Source: an uncultured Clostridium sp.
GTDB taxonomy: Bacteria; Bacillota; Clostridia; Lachnospirales; Lachnospiraceae
NCBI GenBank assembly: GCA_946553025.1
Contig: CAMNRM010000010.1
Location: forward strand, 28,878 to 92,877
Length of the DNA: 64,000 bases
Direction of reading: 5' to 3'
Shown: in pieces, positions 1 through 7,556 of the stretch
Numbering within the stretch: the stretch's first letter is position 1
How the letters are laid out: the number at the start of each line of letters is the position of its first letter
Notes under the pieces: model-generated
Database searches by the model: none
The model's input: only the letters and a program-made list of their open reading frames with translations
Told to the model about the DNA's origin: nothing
Made by a program: the position numbers and the translations under genes

Positions 1-900
1 CTGATTTATAGCTGCACGGGGAAGAACGGAAGAGAAATCGAAGAGATGCTGGAATGGGCAGCCGCACAGGAAGGGTTAAAAAACCACTATGTTATCTTTG
101 CCACGATGATGGCGGATACGATATTGAAAAACCCGCTTGCCAGTCGGGAAGCAGAGGATTACTGCCGGTTAGCCGAAAAGCTTTTTGCGCAGTATGGACG
201 GGAGTATGCACGTCCGGCCTTTGCCGCCAGTCTGCTGATGAAATCACCCGAGGAAACCTACGACCGTTTCAGCGGCTTTATAACATCCATGGGCTACAGT
301 ATTTTCCGGGTGCTGCAGACGATTCGCTATCAGGAGGACATCGGCTATTTTGTTTACACCGAAGCCGTGCTGGACGACCGGGGAACGAAGATTACTCCGG
401 AACAAATCCATGTGCTGGAACAGGGACTGGATTTGCGCTGGTATCTGCTGATTATGGAAAACAGGAAACACTGCCCGAACGACTATTTTGAAGTGGGAAC
501 ATCTTTTCAGGGTGCGAATGCTGTGCTTTACCGGCTGTTCCGCAAGGATATTCCTCAGTTATGCCAGCAGTACGGCGAATATTTTTACCATCTGGCTATT
601 ACGGCAGAGCCGAATGTCGGCTACACCGAGCTTTTAGTGCGCTGCGGCTGGACGAAGTTTGACGGAATCCTGTTCCAGGCAGCAAAGAAAAATGCATGGG
701 TGTATCAGCTTCGTATGCTGATCAATGTGCTTCCGATTTCCCGGGAACAGCTGATAAAAGAGCTGGAGATGGTTCAAAAACTGTGGGAGGGTGAAGGCCA
801 GAAAAATACAAAGCCAAGGAATGTTTCTTCCGCTCTGCCGACCGTGAAAAAGTGGCTGGAAATCCTGCACAATGGAGGAACGGTTTACGAACTGGTTTAG
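1..900 (+). CDS. Unknown protein of a MoxR/VWA cluster, 5' end outside window
   Basis: The frame is already open at base 1 and the first Met codon is only at base 46, so the gene starts before the window; 299 codons are visible. The product looks soluble and mostly helical, with no signal peptide, membrane segment or catalytic motif that I recognise. It ends 90 bases before a MoxR-type ATPase gene on the same strand, so it is probably part of the same transcription unit. MoxR, DUF5682 and VWA genes are often accompanied by helical-repeat partners (DUF5691-like or SWIM-domain proteins), and this could be one of them, but I cannot confirm the family from the visible part. Confidence 0.7.
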   Translation: MIYSCTGKNGREIEEMLEWAAAQEGLKNHYVIFATMMADTILKNPLASREAEDYCRLAEKLFAQYGREYARPAFAASLLMKSPEETYDRFSGFITSMGYSIFRVLQTIRYQEDIGYFVYTEAVLDDRGTKITPEQIHVLEQGLDLRWYLLIMENRKHCPNDYFEVGTSFQGANAVLYRLFRKDIPQLCQQYGEYFYHLAITAEPNVGYTELLVRCGWTKFDGILFQAAKKNAWVYQLRMLINVLPISREQLIKELEMVQKLWEGEGQKNTKPRNVSSALPTVKKWLEILHNGGTVYELV

Positions 901-990
901 TGCTGTTTGAATAGGTTTTTGTGCTTTAATCGCGCAGAGAAAGTATAAGCAGGTAATGAAAAAAGAGGAGTTAAAGAGGAGTTTTATGCT

Positions 991-2082
991 ATGGAAAAAG
1001 GACAAAATGTGCTTCGTCTTCCGGCGGAGCAGTTATATCAGGAAGAGATTGATGCATTGATTCAGGCGGAAACCGACGCCGTTCCTCAGGGATGGAAGAT
1101 GTCGCCCCGTTCGGTGCTGACCTATATTACGGGAGGAAAAGCGGGAAACACGACGATTAGTCCCAAGTACATCGGTCATCAGCGGCTAGTGGAAATCGCG
1201 ATTGCCACACTGGTTACGGATCGGGCGCTATTGCTTATCGGAGAACCGGGTACAGCTAAGTCCTGGCTGTCCGAGCATCTGACGGCGGCGATTAACGGGG
1301 ATTCCTCCAAGGTTATCCAGGGAACGGCAGGGACGACGGAGGAACAGATCCGCTATTCCTGGAACTATGCCATGCTGATTGCCGAGGGTCCGTCGAACCA
1401 GGCTTTAATTAAAAGTCCGCTCTACCGCGCCATGGAAACCGGGACGATTGCCCGGGTGGAGGAGATCTCCCGCTGCGCGTCCGAAGTTCAGGACGCCATG
1501 ATTTCGATTTTATCCGAGAAGCGGATTTCCGTGCCGGAACTGGGCGTGGAAGTGCCTGCGCAGAAGGGCTTCTCTGTCATTGCCACGGCAAACACCCGGG
1601 ATAAAGGGGTGAATGAAATGTCTGCAGCCTTGAAGCGTCGTTTTAATATCGTGGTTCTTCCCTCGCCGGAAAACATCCAGGAGGAGATGGATATTGTAAA
1701 ATCCAGGGTAGCGCAGCTTTCGGCCAGCCTCGACTTAAATGCCCGGCTTCCCGAGGAAGAGGTTATCGAGAAGGTCTGCACGATCTTTCGGGAACTTCGC
1801 CGCGGCGTGACCCTGGACGGAAAGCAGAAGCTGAAAACACCGGGAGGCGTTCTTTCGACCGCCGAGGCGATTTCCCTTTTAACCAACAGCATGGCTTTAG
1901 CCGGAAGCTTTGGCAACGGAGAGATTACCGATTATGATTTAGCCGCCGGTCTTCAGGGGGCCGTGGTTAAGGAAGAGGTCAAGGACGGGAAGGTCTGGGA
2001 AGAGTATCTGGAAAACATCATGAAAAAACGCGGTTCAAAATGGGTCGGTTTATATAAGGAGTGTAGGGAATTAAATGGCTGA
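991..2082 (+). CDS. MoxR-family AAA+ ATPase
   Basis: This 363-residue protein is an AAA+ ATPase of the MoxR type, a chaperone-like motor that usually works with a von Willebrand A partner. Visible motifs are a MoxR-style Walker A, GEPGTAKS (84-91), an acidic Walker B, RVEEISR (about 155-161), a sensor 1 region, ATANTRD (198-204), and an arginine-rich KRRF (215-218). The start is supported by GAGGAG about 9 bases upstream. It overlaps the next gene by 8 bases, and the VWA gene follows, so ATPase, DUF5682 protein and VWA protein are probably made together. The family call is firm; the client protein is unknown. Confidence 0.9.
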   Translation: MEKGQNVLRLPAEQLYQEEIDALIQAETDAVPQGWKMSPRSVLTYITGGKAGNTTISPKYIGHQRLVEIAIATLVTDRALLLIGEPGTAKSWLSEHLTAAINGDSSKVIQGTAGTTEEQIRYSWNYAMLIAEGPSNQALIKSPLYRAMETGTIARVEEISRCASEVQDAMISILSEKRISVPELGVEVPAQKGFSVIATANTRDKGVNEMSAALKRRFNIVVLPSPENIQEEMDIVKSRVAQLSASLDLNARLPEEEVIEKVCTIFRELRRGVTLDGKQKLKTPGGVLSTAEAISLLTNSMALAGSFGNGEITDYDLAAGLQGAVVKEEVKDGKVWEEYLENIMKKRGSKWVGLYKECRELNG

Positions 2083-4513
2083 TAAAAAAAAGGCAAATAT
2101 TTTTGGTATTCGCCACCTGTCACCGGCAGGAGCCTTTTATGTAAGAGAATTTCTCGATCGGATTGCGCCGGAACTGGTGCTTATCGAAGGACCCTCCGAC
2201 TTCGACGATATGCTCATGCCTCTGACCGCGCCCAAGGTAAAGCCGCCGGTTGCCATTATGGCCTATACGAAGGAGGCTCCGGTCAGGACGATCCTCTATC
2301 CCTTTGCCGTCTATTCTCCGGAATACCAGGCCGCACTCTGGGCCAGGGAAAATCACTGTCCCTGCCGCTTTATGGATCTGCCTTCCGGGGTAATCCTTGC
2401 TCTGGAAGAAGCCGAGAGGGAAGAAGAACTGCAGAGGATGGCCGCTAGGTCCGAAGAGGAGGAAGACGAAGAGCCGGGAATAGCTTCTGAACATGCACAG
2501 GAGGAAGAAGAATCGGAAGAAGAATCCGAAGAAAGCGGTGAAGAACCGGCACTGCCGGATTTATACGAGCGCCTGGATAAGGTATCCGGTGAGGACAGCC
2601 ACGAAACCTTCTGGGAGCATGTGCTGGAGCAGGCGGAGAATGAAGAGGCTTACCGGAAGGGCGCTGCATTATTCGGCGAAAATATCCGCAGTCTGTCTGA
2701 AAATCCCTACGGGGATTCGGCAGAGGGCTTAGAGGGACAGGGAGCGAAAAAACGTACTTCGGCGAAAGAAGTATTGACGGCGAGAATAAACCGCAACCAT
2801 CTTCGGGAAGCCTATATGAAGAGAAAGATAAAGGAAGCGATAGACTCCGGGATTTCTCCGGATAAGATTGTGGCGATAACCGGGGCCTATCATGTGAAGG
2901 GGCTTGAAGAGGGAAAGGCCATGACGGATAAGGAGATAAAGGCTCTTCCGTGTATGGAGTCCTTACAGACGCTTATGCCCTATTCTTACTATCGGCTGTC
3001 GATGCGTGCCGGATATGGGGCAGGAAACCAGGCACCGGCTTACTATGAACTTTTGTGGAAGGGTTTTTGCAGAAACAGGCCGGAGTATGCCGTTTACCAG
3101 TATGTTATCCGCATGGCAGCGTTTCTCAGGAAATCCGGGAATCCGGTTTCTACGGCTTCCGTTATCGAAAGCGTCCGTCTTTCGGCTGCTTTATCGCAGC
3201 TTCACGGCTATCAGATTCCTTCGTTAAGGGATTTGCGGGACGGGGCGACGACCTGTATCGGTCACGGCGAATTTTCACAGATTGCTCTGGGCGCAGCCGA
3301 TACGGAAACCGGAACGAAGATTGGTTCCCTTCCCGAAGGGATGAGCCAGACGTCCATTCAAAATGATTTTTACCAAAAACTGGAAGAACTTCGGCTGACC
3401 AAATACCGCTCGGTTATTGCCCAGGACTTGCCGCTGGATCTGCGGGAAAAGCTGAATGTCAAGTCCAGGAAATCGGCGTTTATGGACTTAAACCGTTCTT
3501 TTTTCCTGCATCAGCTTCGTATCCTTGGAATTAACTTTGCAAAACAGGTGCACAGCAGTCAGGAAAAGGCAACCTGGGCGGAGTACTGGCAGCTTCAGTG
3601 GAGTCCGGAATCGGAAATCCAGCTGGTGGAATCCGTGTTAAAAGGGGATACGGTAGAACAGGCCGCCTCCTTTGTGCTGAAGGAACAGGCGGAGAGCAGC
3701 GATAAGATCAGCCAGGTTGCCCATATGATCGAAGAAGCCTACTGCTGCGGTATGCCAAAAGCAGCTCAGTACGGCACCGAAACCCTGCAGGGAATGGCCG
3801 TGGAAGCCGCTTCGATTGAAGAAATCGGCCAGGCGGCGGAAAGTCTTTCGATATCGGTAAGCTACGGAGATATCCGCCATCAGGATGCCCGTCCGCTGAT
3901 TCCCGTGCTGGAGCAGCTTTTCCTTCGGGCTTGTCTGATTCTGCCGGAAAGCTGTTCCTGCGATGACGACGGGGCAAAAAACGTTATCGTCGGCATCGAA
4001 GCATTAAACCGCCTGGTGCGGGATCAGGATTTTATCGACGAAGAGCGCTGGATTGCAACACTGATGGAGGTTGCCCGCCGTGACGATTTGAATACAAAGC
4101 TTTCCGGGCTTGCTGCTGCGGTTCTTCTGGAGTGGGGACGGATGGATAACGAAACGCTGGGCACGGAAGTTGAGCGCCGTCTTTCCCGCGGTATGCCCGC
4201 CGAACTTGGCGCAGGCTGGTTTGAAGGTCTGGCGATGAAGAATCATTTTGCTCTGATTGCCCGGATGTCTTTGTGGGAAAAACTCAGCGAATATATTGAT
4301 ACCCTGGACGATGAGGATTTTAAGCGGGCCGTTGTGTTTCTGCGCAGGGCTTTTGCCGATTTTACTTCCGGGGAAAAAGACAGCATTGCCGAAAATCTGG
4401 GCGAACTGTGGAAGGTCAACCCGCAGCAGGTCAGCGAGATTTTAAATGCCGATCTCACGGCGGAGGAGATGGATTTTGTGGCAGATTTAGGCGATTTTGA
4501 CTTTGATTTATAG
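2075..4513 (+). CDS. DUF5682-type protein between MoxR and VWA genes
   Basis: A cytosolic protein of 812 residues. Its N terminus reads FGIRHLSPAGA, followed about 20 residues later by ELVLIEGPSDFDD. That is the pattern I associate with DUF5682, whose N-terminal part resembles the TraB/ChaN/erythromycin-esterase group. A strongly acidic Glu/Ser-rich segment (about 125-170) separates this part from a long helical C-terminal half. A motif AITGAYHVKG (about 268-277) is also typical of the group. The start overlaps the MoxR gene by 8 bases and the VWA gene begins 11 bases after the stop. The biochemical role is not established. The neighbourhood suggests a partner or effector of the MoxR-VWA pair. 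Confidence 0.75.
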   Translation: MADKKKANIFGIRHLSPAGAFYVREFLDRIAPELVLIEGPSDFDDMLMPLTAPKVKPPVAIMAYTKEAPVRTILYPFAVYSPEYQAALWARENHCPCRFMDLPSGVILALEEAEREEELQRMAARSEEEEDEEPGIASEHAQEEEESEEESEESGEEPALPDLYERLDKVSGEDSHETFWEHVLEQAENEEAYRKGAALFGENIRSLSENPYGDSAEGLEGQGAKKRTSAKEVLTARINRNHLREAYMKRKIKEAIDSGISPDKIVAITGAYHVKGLEEGKAMTDKEIKALPCMESLQTLMPYSYYRLSMRAGYGAGNQAPAYYELLWKGFCRNRPEYAVYQYVIRMAAFLRKSGNPVSTASVIESVRLSAALSQLHGYQIPSLRDLRDGATTCIGHGEFSQIALGAADTETGTKIGSLPEGMSQTSIQNDFYQKLEELRLTKYRSVIAQDLPLDLREKLNVKSRKSAFMDLNRSFFLHQLRILGINFAKQVHSSQEKATWAEYWQLQWSPESEIQLVESVLKGDTVEQAASFVLKEQAESSDKISQVAHMIEEAYCCGMPKAAQYGTETLQGMAVEAASIEEIGQAAESLSISVSYGDIRHQDARPLIPVLEQLFLRACLILPESCSCDDDGAKNVIVGIEALNRLVRDQDFIDEERWIATLMEVARRDDLNTKLSGLAAAVLLEWGRMDNETLGTEVERRLSRGMPAELGAGWFEGLAMKNHFALIARMSLWEKLSEYIDTLDDEDFKRAVVFLRRAFADFTSGEKDSIAENLGELWKVNPQQVSEILNADLTAEEMDFVADLGDFDFDL

Positions 4514-4524
4514 GAGAAATATTC

Positions 4525-5730
4525 ATGGAAACAGCAGAGCGATTAAAACGATGGCGGCTGATCCTCGGTGCAGAAAGCGAAGACCGTTTTTCTAAGATGC
4601 AGGGTCTGGACGGGGGCGGTCTGGGGCTCAGTGCCGAAGAACTGATGATGGATCAGGCGCTGGCTGCCATTTACAACCAGACGTCGAGCGGCGGCTTTGG
4701 CAATGGGCCGGGTGGCAGAGGAGCCGGGCGGGGGCCGTCCAATCCCCAGATTACCCGGTGGCTGGGCGATGTGCGAACCTTATTTGAACAGGATATGATT
4801 AAAATTATCCAGGCGGACGCGGTGGAGCGCTGCGGGTTAAAGCAGCTTCTTTTGGAGCCGGAGATGTTAGAGCAGATGGAACCGGATGTGGGGATGGCAA
4901 GCACAATCTTAATGTTAAAAGATCAGATTCCCAAGGCTTCCAAAGAAAGCGTGCGCGGGTTTATAAGAAAGATTGTCGAGGAATTAAACCGGCTTTTAGC
5001 CGACGATATCCGCCGGGCCGTTACCGCCGCCATTAACCGCCGCCAGCACTCTCCGATCCCTTCGGCCTCTGCACTGGATTTCGACAATACGATTAAAAAC
5101 GGGCTGAAAAACTACAATCCCCAGTTAAAGAAGATTATCCCTGACCATTATTATTTCTTTGACCGGACGACCACTTCCGCGGCGAATAAATACACGATTA
5201 TCCTGGACGTGGATCAGAGCGGCTCCATGGGAGAATCTGTGATTTACTCTTCGGTGATCAGCTGCGTGCTGGCCAGCATGGCTTCATTAAAGACCAGGAT
5301 CGTTGCTTTTGATACGAAGGTGGTTGATTTAACGGAAAAGTGCGACGATCCGGTGGATCTCCTCTTTGGGTTTCAGTTGGGCGGCGGAACGGATATTAAT
5401 CAGTCCGTTGCCTACTGCCAGCAGTTTATTGAAAAACCCCAGAAGACCCTGTTCTTTTTGGTCAGCGATTTGTACGAAGGCGGGAACCGGGCAGCCCTCC
5501 TTCGCCGTATGGAAGAGATGAAGGCTTCCGGCGTCCAGGTGGTCAGCCTTTTGGCGATTGCCGACGGCGGAAGACCCTATTATGATACAACGGTTGCCGG
5601 GAAACTGGCAGCTCTGGGAATTCCGTGTTTTGCCTGCAATCCGCAGATGCTCCCGGAACTGTTAAAGCGGACGCTAAAAGGTGAAGACTTAACCCAGTTC
5701 CAGAAAGAACTGGAAAAGGGAAATAAATAG
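4525..5730 (+). CDS. VWA-domain protein (MoxR partner)
   Basis: A 401-residue protein with a helical N-terminal half and a C-terminal von Willebrand A domain. The metal-ion-dependent adhesion site is complete: D230-Q-S232-G-S234, then T289 in GGGTDIN, then D315 in VSDLYEG. A Gly-rich linker lies near residues 53-70. The start has TAGGAGAAA about 8 bases upstream and lies 11 bases after the DUF5682 stop. VWA proteins encoded beside MoxR ATPases generally form a complex with them, as in metal-centre insertion or complex remodelling. No signal peptide or membrane segment is present, so this version should act in the cytosol. Confidence 0.88.
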   Translation: METAERLKRWRLILGAESEDRFSKMQGLDGGGLGLSAEELMMDQALAAIYNQTSSGGFGNGPGGRGAGRGPSNPQITRWLGDVRTLFEQDMIKIIQADAVERCGLKQLLLEPEMLEQMEPDVGMASTILMLKDQIPKASKESVRGFIRKIVEELNRLLADDIRRAVTAAINRRQHSPIPSASALDFDNTIKNGLKNYNPQLKKIIPDHYYFFDRTTTSAANKYTIILDVDQSGSMGESVIYSSVISCVLASMASLKTRIVAFDTKVVDLTEKCDDPVDLLFGFQLGGGTDINQSVAYCQQFIEKPQKTLFFLVSDLYEGGNRAALLRRMEEMKASGVQVVSLLAIADGGRPYYDTTVAGKLAALGIPCFACNPQMLPELLKRTLKGEDLTQFQKELEKGNK

Positions 5731-5744
5731 GTTATTGTGAATAT

Positions 5745-5792
5745 GTGAACAGTAACATGTGTGAACAATAACACATGTGAACAGTAACCTAA
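5745..5792 (+). repeat. Three tandem 16-base repeats between VWA and engB genes
   Basis: Three adjacent 16-base units start at 5745, 5761 and 5777, each beginning GTGAACA(G/A)TAAC. A GTTATTGT at 5731-5738 is the reverse complement of ACAATAAC in the second unit (5765-5772), so a hairpin is also possible. The array fills the gap before the engB ribosome site. Confidence 0.75.
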
Positions 5793-5804
5793 ATAGGAGA
5801 ACCG

Positions 5805-6401
5805 ATGGTGATTATCAAAAAAGCAGAACTAGAAACCGTTTGCGGCATAACCAGCAAGCTTCCGGAACACATTCTTCCGGAGTATGCATTTGCCGGAAAA
5901 TCCAATGTAGGGAAGTCCTCCCTGATTAATGCACTGATGAACCGAAAATCCCTGGCCAGGACATCTTCCCAGCCGGGGAAGACACAGACCATTAACTTTT
6001 ATAATATTAATGACCAGCTTTATTTTGTCGATCTTCCCGGCTACGGTTATGCAAAAGTATCCCTTGAGGCAAAGGCAAAGTGGGGAAAGATGATCGAGCG
6101 CTATCTGAAAAAATCATCCGTCTTAAAGCGGGTCTTCCTCCTGGTCGATATCCGTCATGAACCGTCGGAAAACGATAAGACGATGTATGACTGGATTATC
6201 TACCAGGGCTATCAGCCGGTAGTGATTGCGACAAAACTGGATAAATTAAAGCGCAGCCAGGTAGCCAGGCAGGTGAAAATCCTGCGCGAAGGACTGGGCA
6301 TGGCAAAAGAAGATGTGCTGATTCCGTTCTCCGCAGAAACCAAGCAGGGAAGGGAAGAGATATGGGAACTGATGGAAGAAGAAAATAAAGAAAATAAATA
6401 A
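5805..6401 (+). CDS. engB: Ribosome-biogenesis GTPase EngB/YsxC
   Basis: A GTPase of 198 residues, the normal length for EngB (YsxC/YihA), which helps assemble the 50S ribosomal subunit. G1 is GKSNVGKS (31-38), G3 is DLPGYG (76-81), and G4 is TKLD (143-146). A switch-like SSQPGKTQT lies between G1 and G3. AGGAGA about 8 bases upstream supports the ATG at 5805. In many Firmicutes engB follows lonA; here it instead follows a MoxR/VWA operon after a 74-base gap holding short tandem repeats. A hairpin starts at its stop codon, so transcription probably ends here. Identification is secure. Confidence 0.96.
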   Translation: MVIIKKAELETVCGITSKLPEHILPEYAFAGKSNVGKSSLINALMNRKSLARTSSQPGKTQTINFYNINDQLYFVDLPGYGYAKVSLEAKAKWGKMIERYLKKSSVLKRVFLLVDIRHEPSENDKTMYDWIIYQGYQPVVIATKLDKLKRSQVARQVKILREGLGMAKEDVLIPFSAETKQGREEIWELMEEENKENK

Positions 6402-6425
6402 GAGGGACGAATCGTTTTCCCTCTT
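6400..6425. terminator. Hairpin between convergent genes
   Basis: AAGAGGGA (6400-6407) pairs with TCCCTCTT (6418-6425) around a 10-base loop, immediately after engB and just before the end of the opposite-strand gene at 6437. The T run after it is weak, so it may be a modest bidirectional terminator. Confidence 0.6.
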
Positions 6426-6436
6426 ATTCCTCGTTA

Positions 6437-6676
6437 TTATTCCTCTTCCTTGATAAACGGAGATGGCGTATTCGTTCCCATCTCCCAGAGTTTTATACGG
6501 ACATAGGCTTTTACCGCCCGGATAATTAAAGCGACCAGAAACAGCGGAAAAACAACCATAACATAGAACCGGCGCTTCCAGTGTTTTCGGCGCTTGTTCC
6601 ATTTGTCGATATTAAGCTGCACAGTGTAAATGGCTCCTTCTATTGGAGATAACTCCTTTTTCTTTTTTCTTAACAT
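6437..6676 (-). CDS. Small basic single-pass membrane protein
   Basis: A 79-residue protein of unknown function. The N-terminal half is strongly basic (LRKKKKE, then NKRRKHWKRRF around residues 26-37). A hydrophobic segment follows (about 38-56, VMVVFPLFLVALIIRAV), then a short polar tail. The charge pattern predicts one membrane segment with the basic part in the cytosol. A full AAGGAGG stands 5-6 bases before the ATG, which makes translation likely in spite of the small size. It lies downstream of the DUF4364 gene on the same strand with a gap of about 110 bases. I do not recognise a family. Confidence 0.65.
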   Translation of the reverse strand: MLRKKKKELSPIEGAIYTVQLNIDKWNKRRKHWKRRFYVMVVFPLFLVALIIRAVKAYVRIKLWEMGTNTPSPFIKEEE

Positions 6677-6789
6677 CCTTACCTCCTTGTTTATCCGACG
6701 GCAGTTGAAATTTCGACTTTTTGACCCCGGTATTTTTCTATTCTTTTTAAGCCCGGTGTTATTTTATTCTTTTTGCCCCCGGTATCCTA

Positions 6790-7323
6790 CTAGTCCTTTT
6801 CGTCCCCGCACATCAGCGTTCGCATGGCAAAAGCGTAGATTTCCTGGCTTTTTCTCCTCCATTTGCTGCACATATGCTCTGCCTGCTGCTTGTCCGGCAC
6901 AGCCAGGTTCAGTTCGATTAACGGGGTCTTTCCCTCCCGAACCTCACAGTGAACGATAAAATCCTGTCCCGTAGTTTTATAAAAATCCGAAATTACGCCG
7001 ACCTCGTCGCGAAGGCGGAATTTATTTTCTTTTAAATACTTATCCATATCTTCAACAATGGCAGGGGAAATCTTGTTTCCAAAAAAATCCAGCGTATCTA
7101 AGCCCTCTTTGGTGATCTCATAGCGGCTGCTGTTGCGGATCGTTTCTTTTTTTACCAGGCCTGCGTCCAGTAATTCATTCAATGCCTGCTGCAGCGTAAA
7201 GTAGGTCGTGTAATCATTTTCCAGGAAAAAATTGGAAAGCTGGGCGTTTGTTAAAGGAAAGCTTACCTGCTTGAGCATATAGAGATTCATCAGTTTGTAT
7301 AACGTCATAGGTTCTGACAGCAT
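6790..7323 (-). CDS. DUF4364 family protein, winged-helix regulator
   Basis: A 177-residue protein whose first half has the pattern of a winged-helix DNA-binding domain: TLYKLMNLYMLK, then PLTNAQLSNFF, then a TLQQALNELLDAGLV helix and a short wing with SRYEIT. This is the DUF4364 family, common in Clostridia and usually read as a transcriptional regulator. The C-terminal half is a small alpha/beta region with no catalytic motif. The start used here has only a weak ribosome site (GGGT); the internal Met at residue 6 is an alternative. A good minus-strand promoter lies 67-95 bases upstream (7390-7418). Targets are unknown, though the divergent operon at 7557 is an obvious candidate. Confidence 0.85.
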   Translation of the reverse strand: MLSEPMTLYKLMNLYMLKQVSFPLTNAQLSNFFLENDYTTYFTLQQALNELLDAGLVKKETIRNSSRYEITKEGLDTLDFFGNKISPAIVEDMDKYLKENKFRLRDEVGVISDFYKTTGQDFIVHCEVREGKTPLIELNLAVPDKQQAEHMCSKWRRKSQEIYAFAMRTLMCGDEKD

Positions 7324-7389
7324 GATCGTTTACCCGTATTTTCTTAGTTTTCAAACACTGTGGTTTTTTTGCAAAAAGTGTTCTTTTAT

Positions 7390-7418
7390 ACTATACCAAC
7401 TTAAGTCTTTGAAATCAA
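7390..7418 (-). promoter_or_regulatory. Sigma-A type promoter for the DUF4364 gene
   Basis: On the minus strand: -35 TTGATT (complement of 7413-7418), a 17-base spacer, and -10 TATAGT (complement of 7390-7395). It points to the gene starting at 7323. Confidence 0.65.
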
Positions 7419-7441
7419 GTGGAAATCATGAAGAAAATGAC

Positions 7442-7470
7442 TTGTTGTACAGGGCAAAAAAAGATATAAT
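7442..7470 (+). promoter_or_regulatory. Sigma-A type promoter for the 7557 operon
   Basis: -35 TTGTTG (7442-7447), a 17-base spacer and a perfect -10 TATAAT (7465-7470). It is divergent from the DUF4364 promoter, with about 20 bases between the two -35 boxes. It serves the operon beginning at 7557. Confidence 0.75.
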
Positions 7471-7556
7471 AAAAGAGGTTATGCGATTTAACGCTTTTAA
7501 ATTTAGTCTAACTATGCTAGAATATACTATTATGGAAAAATCTTGGGTGACGATAG

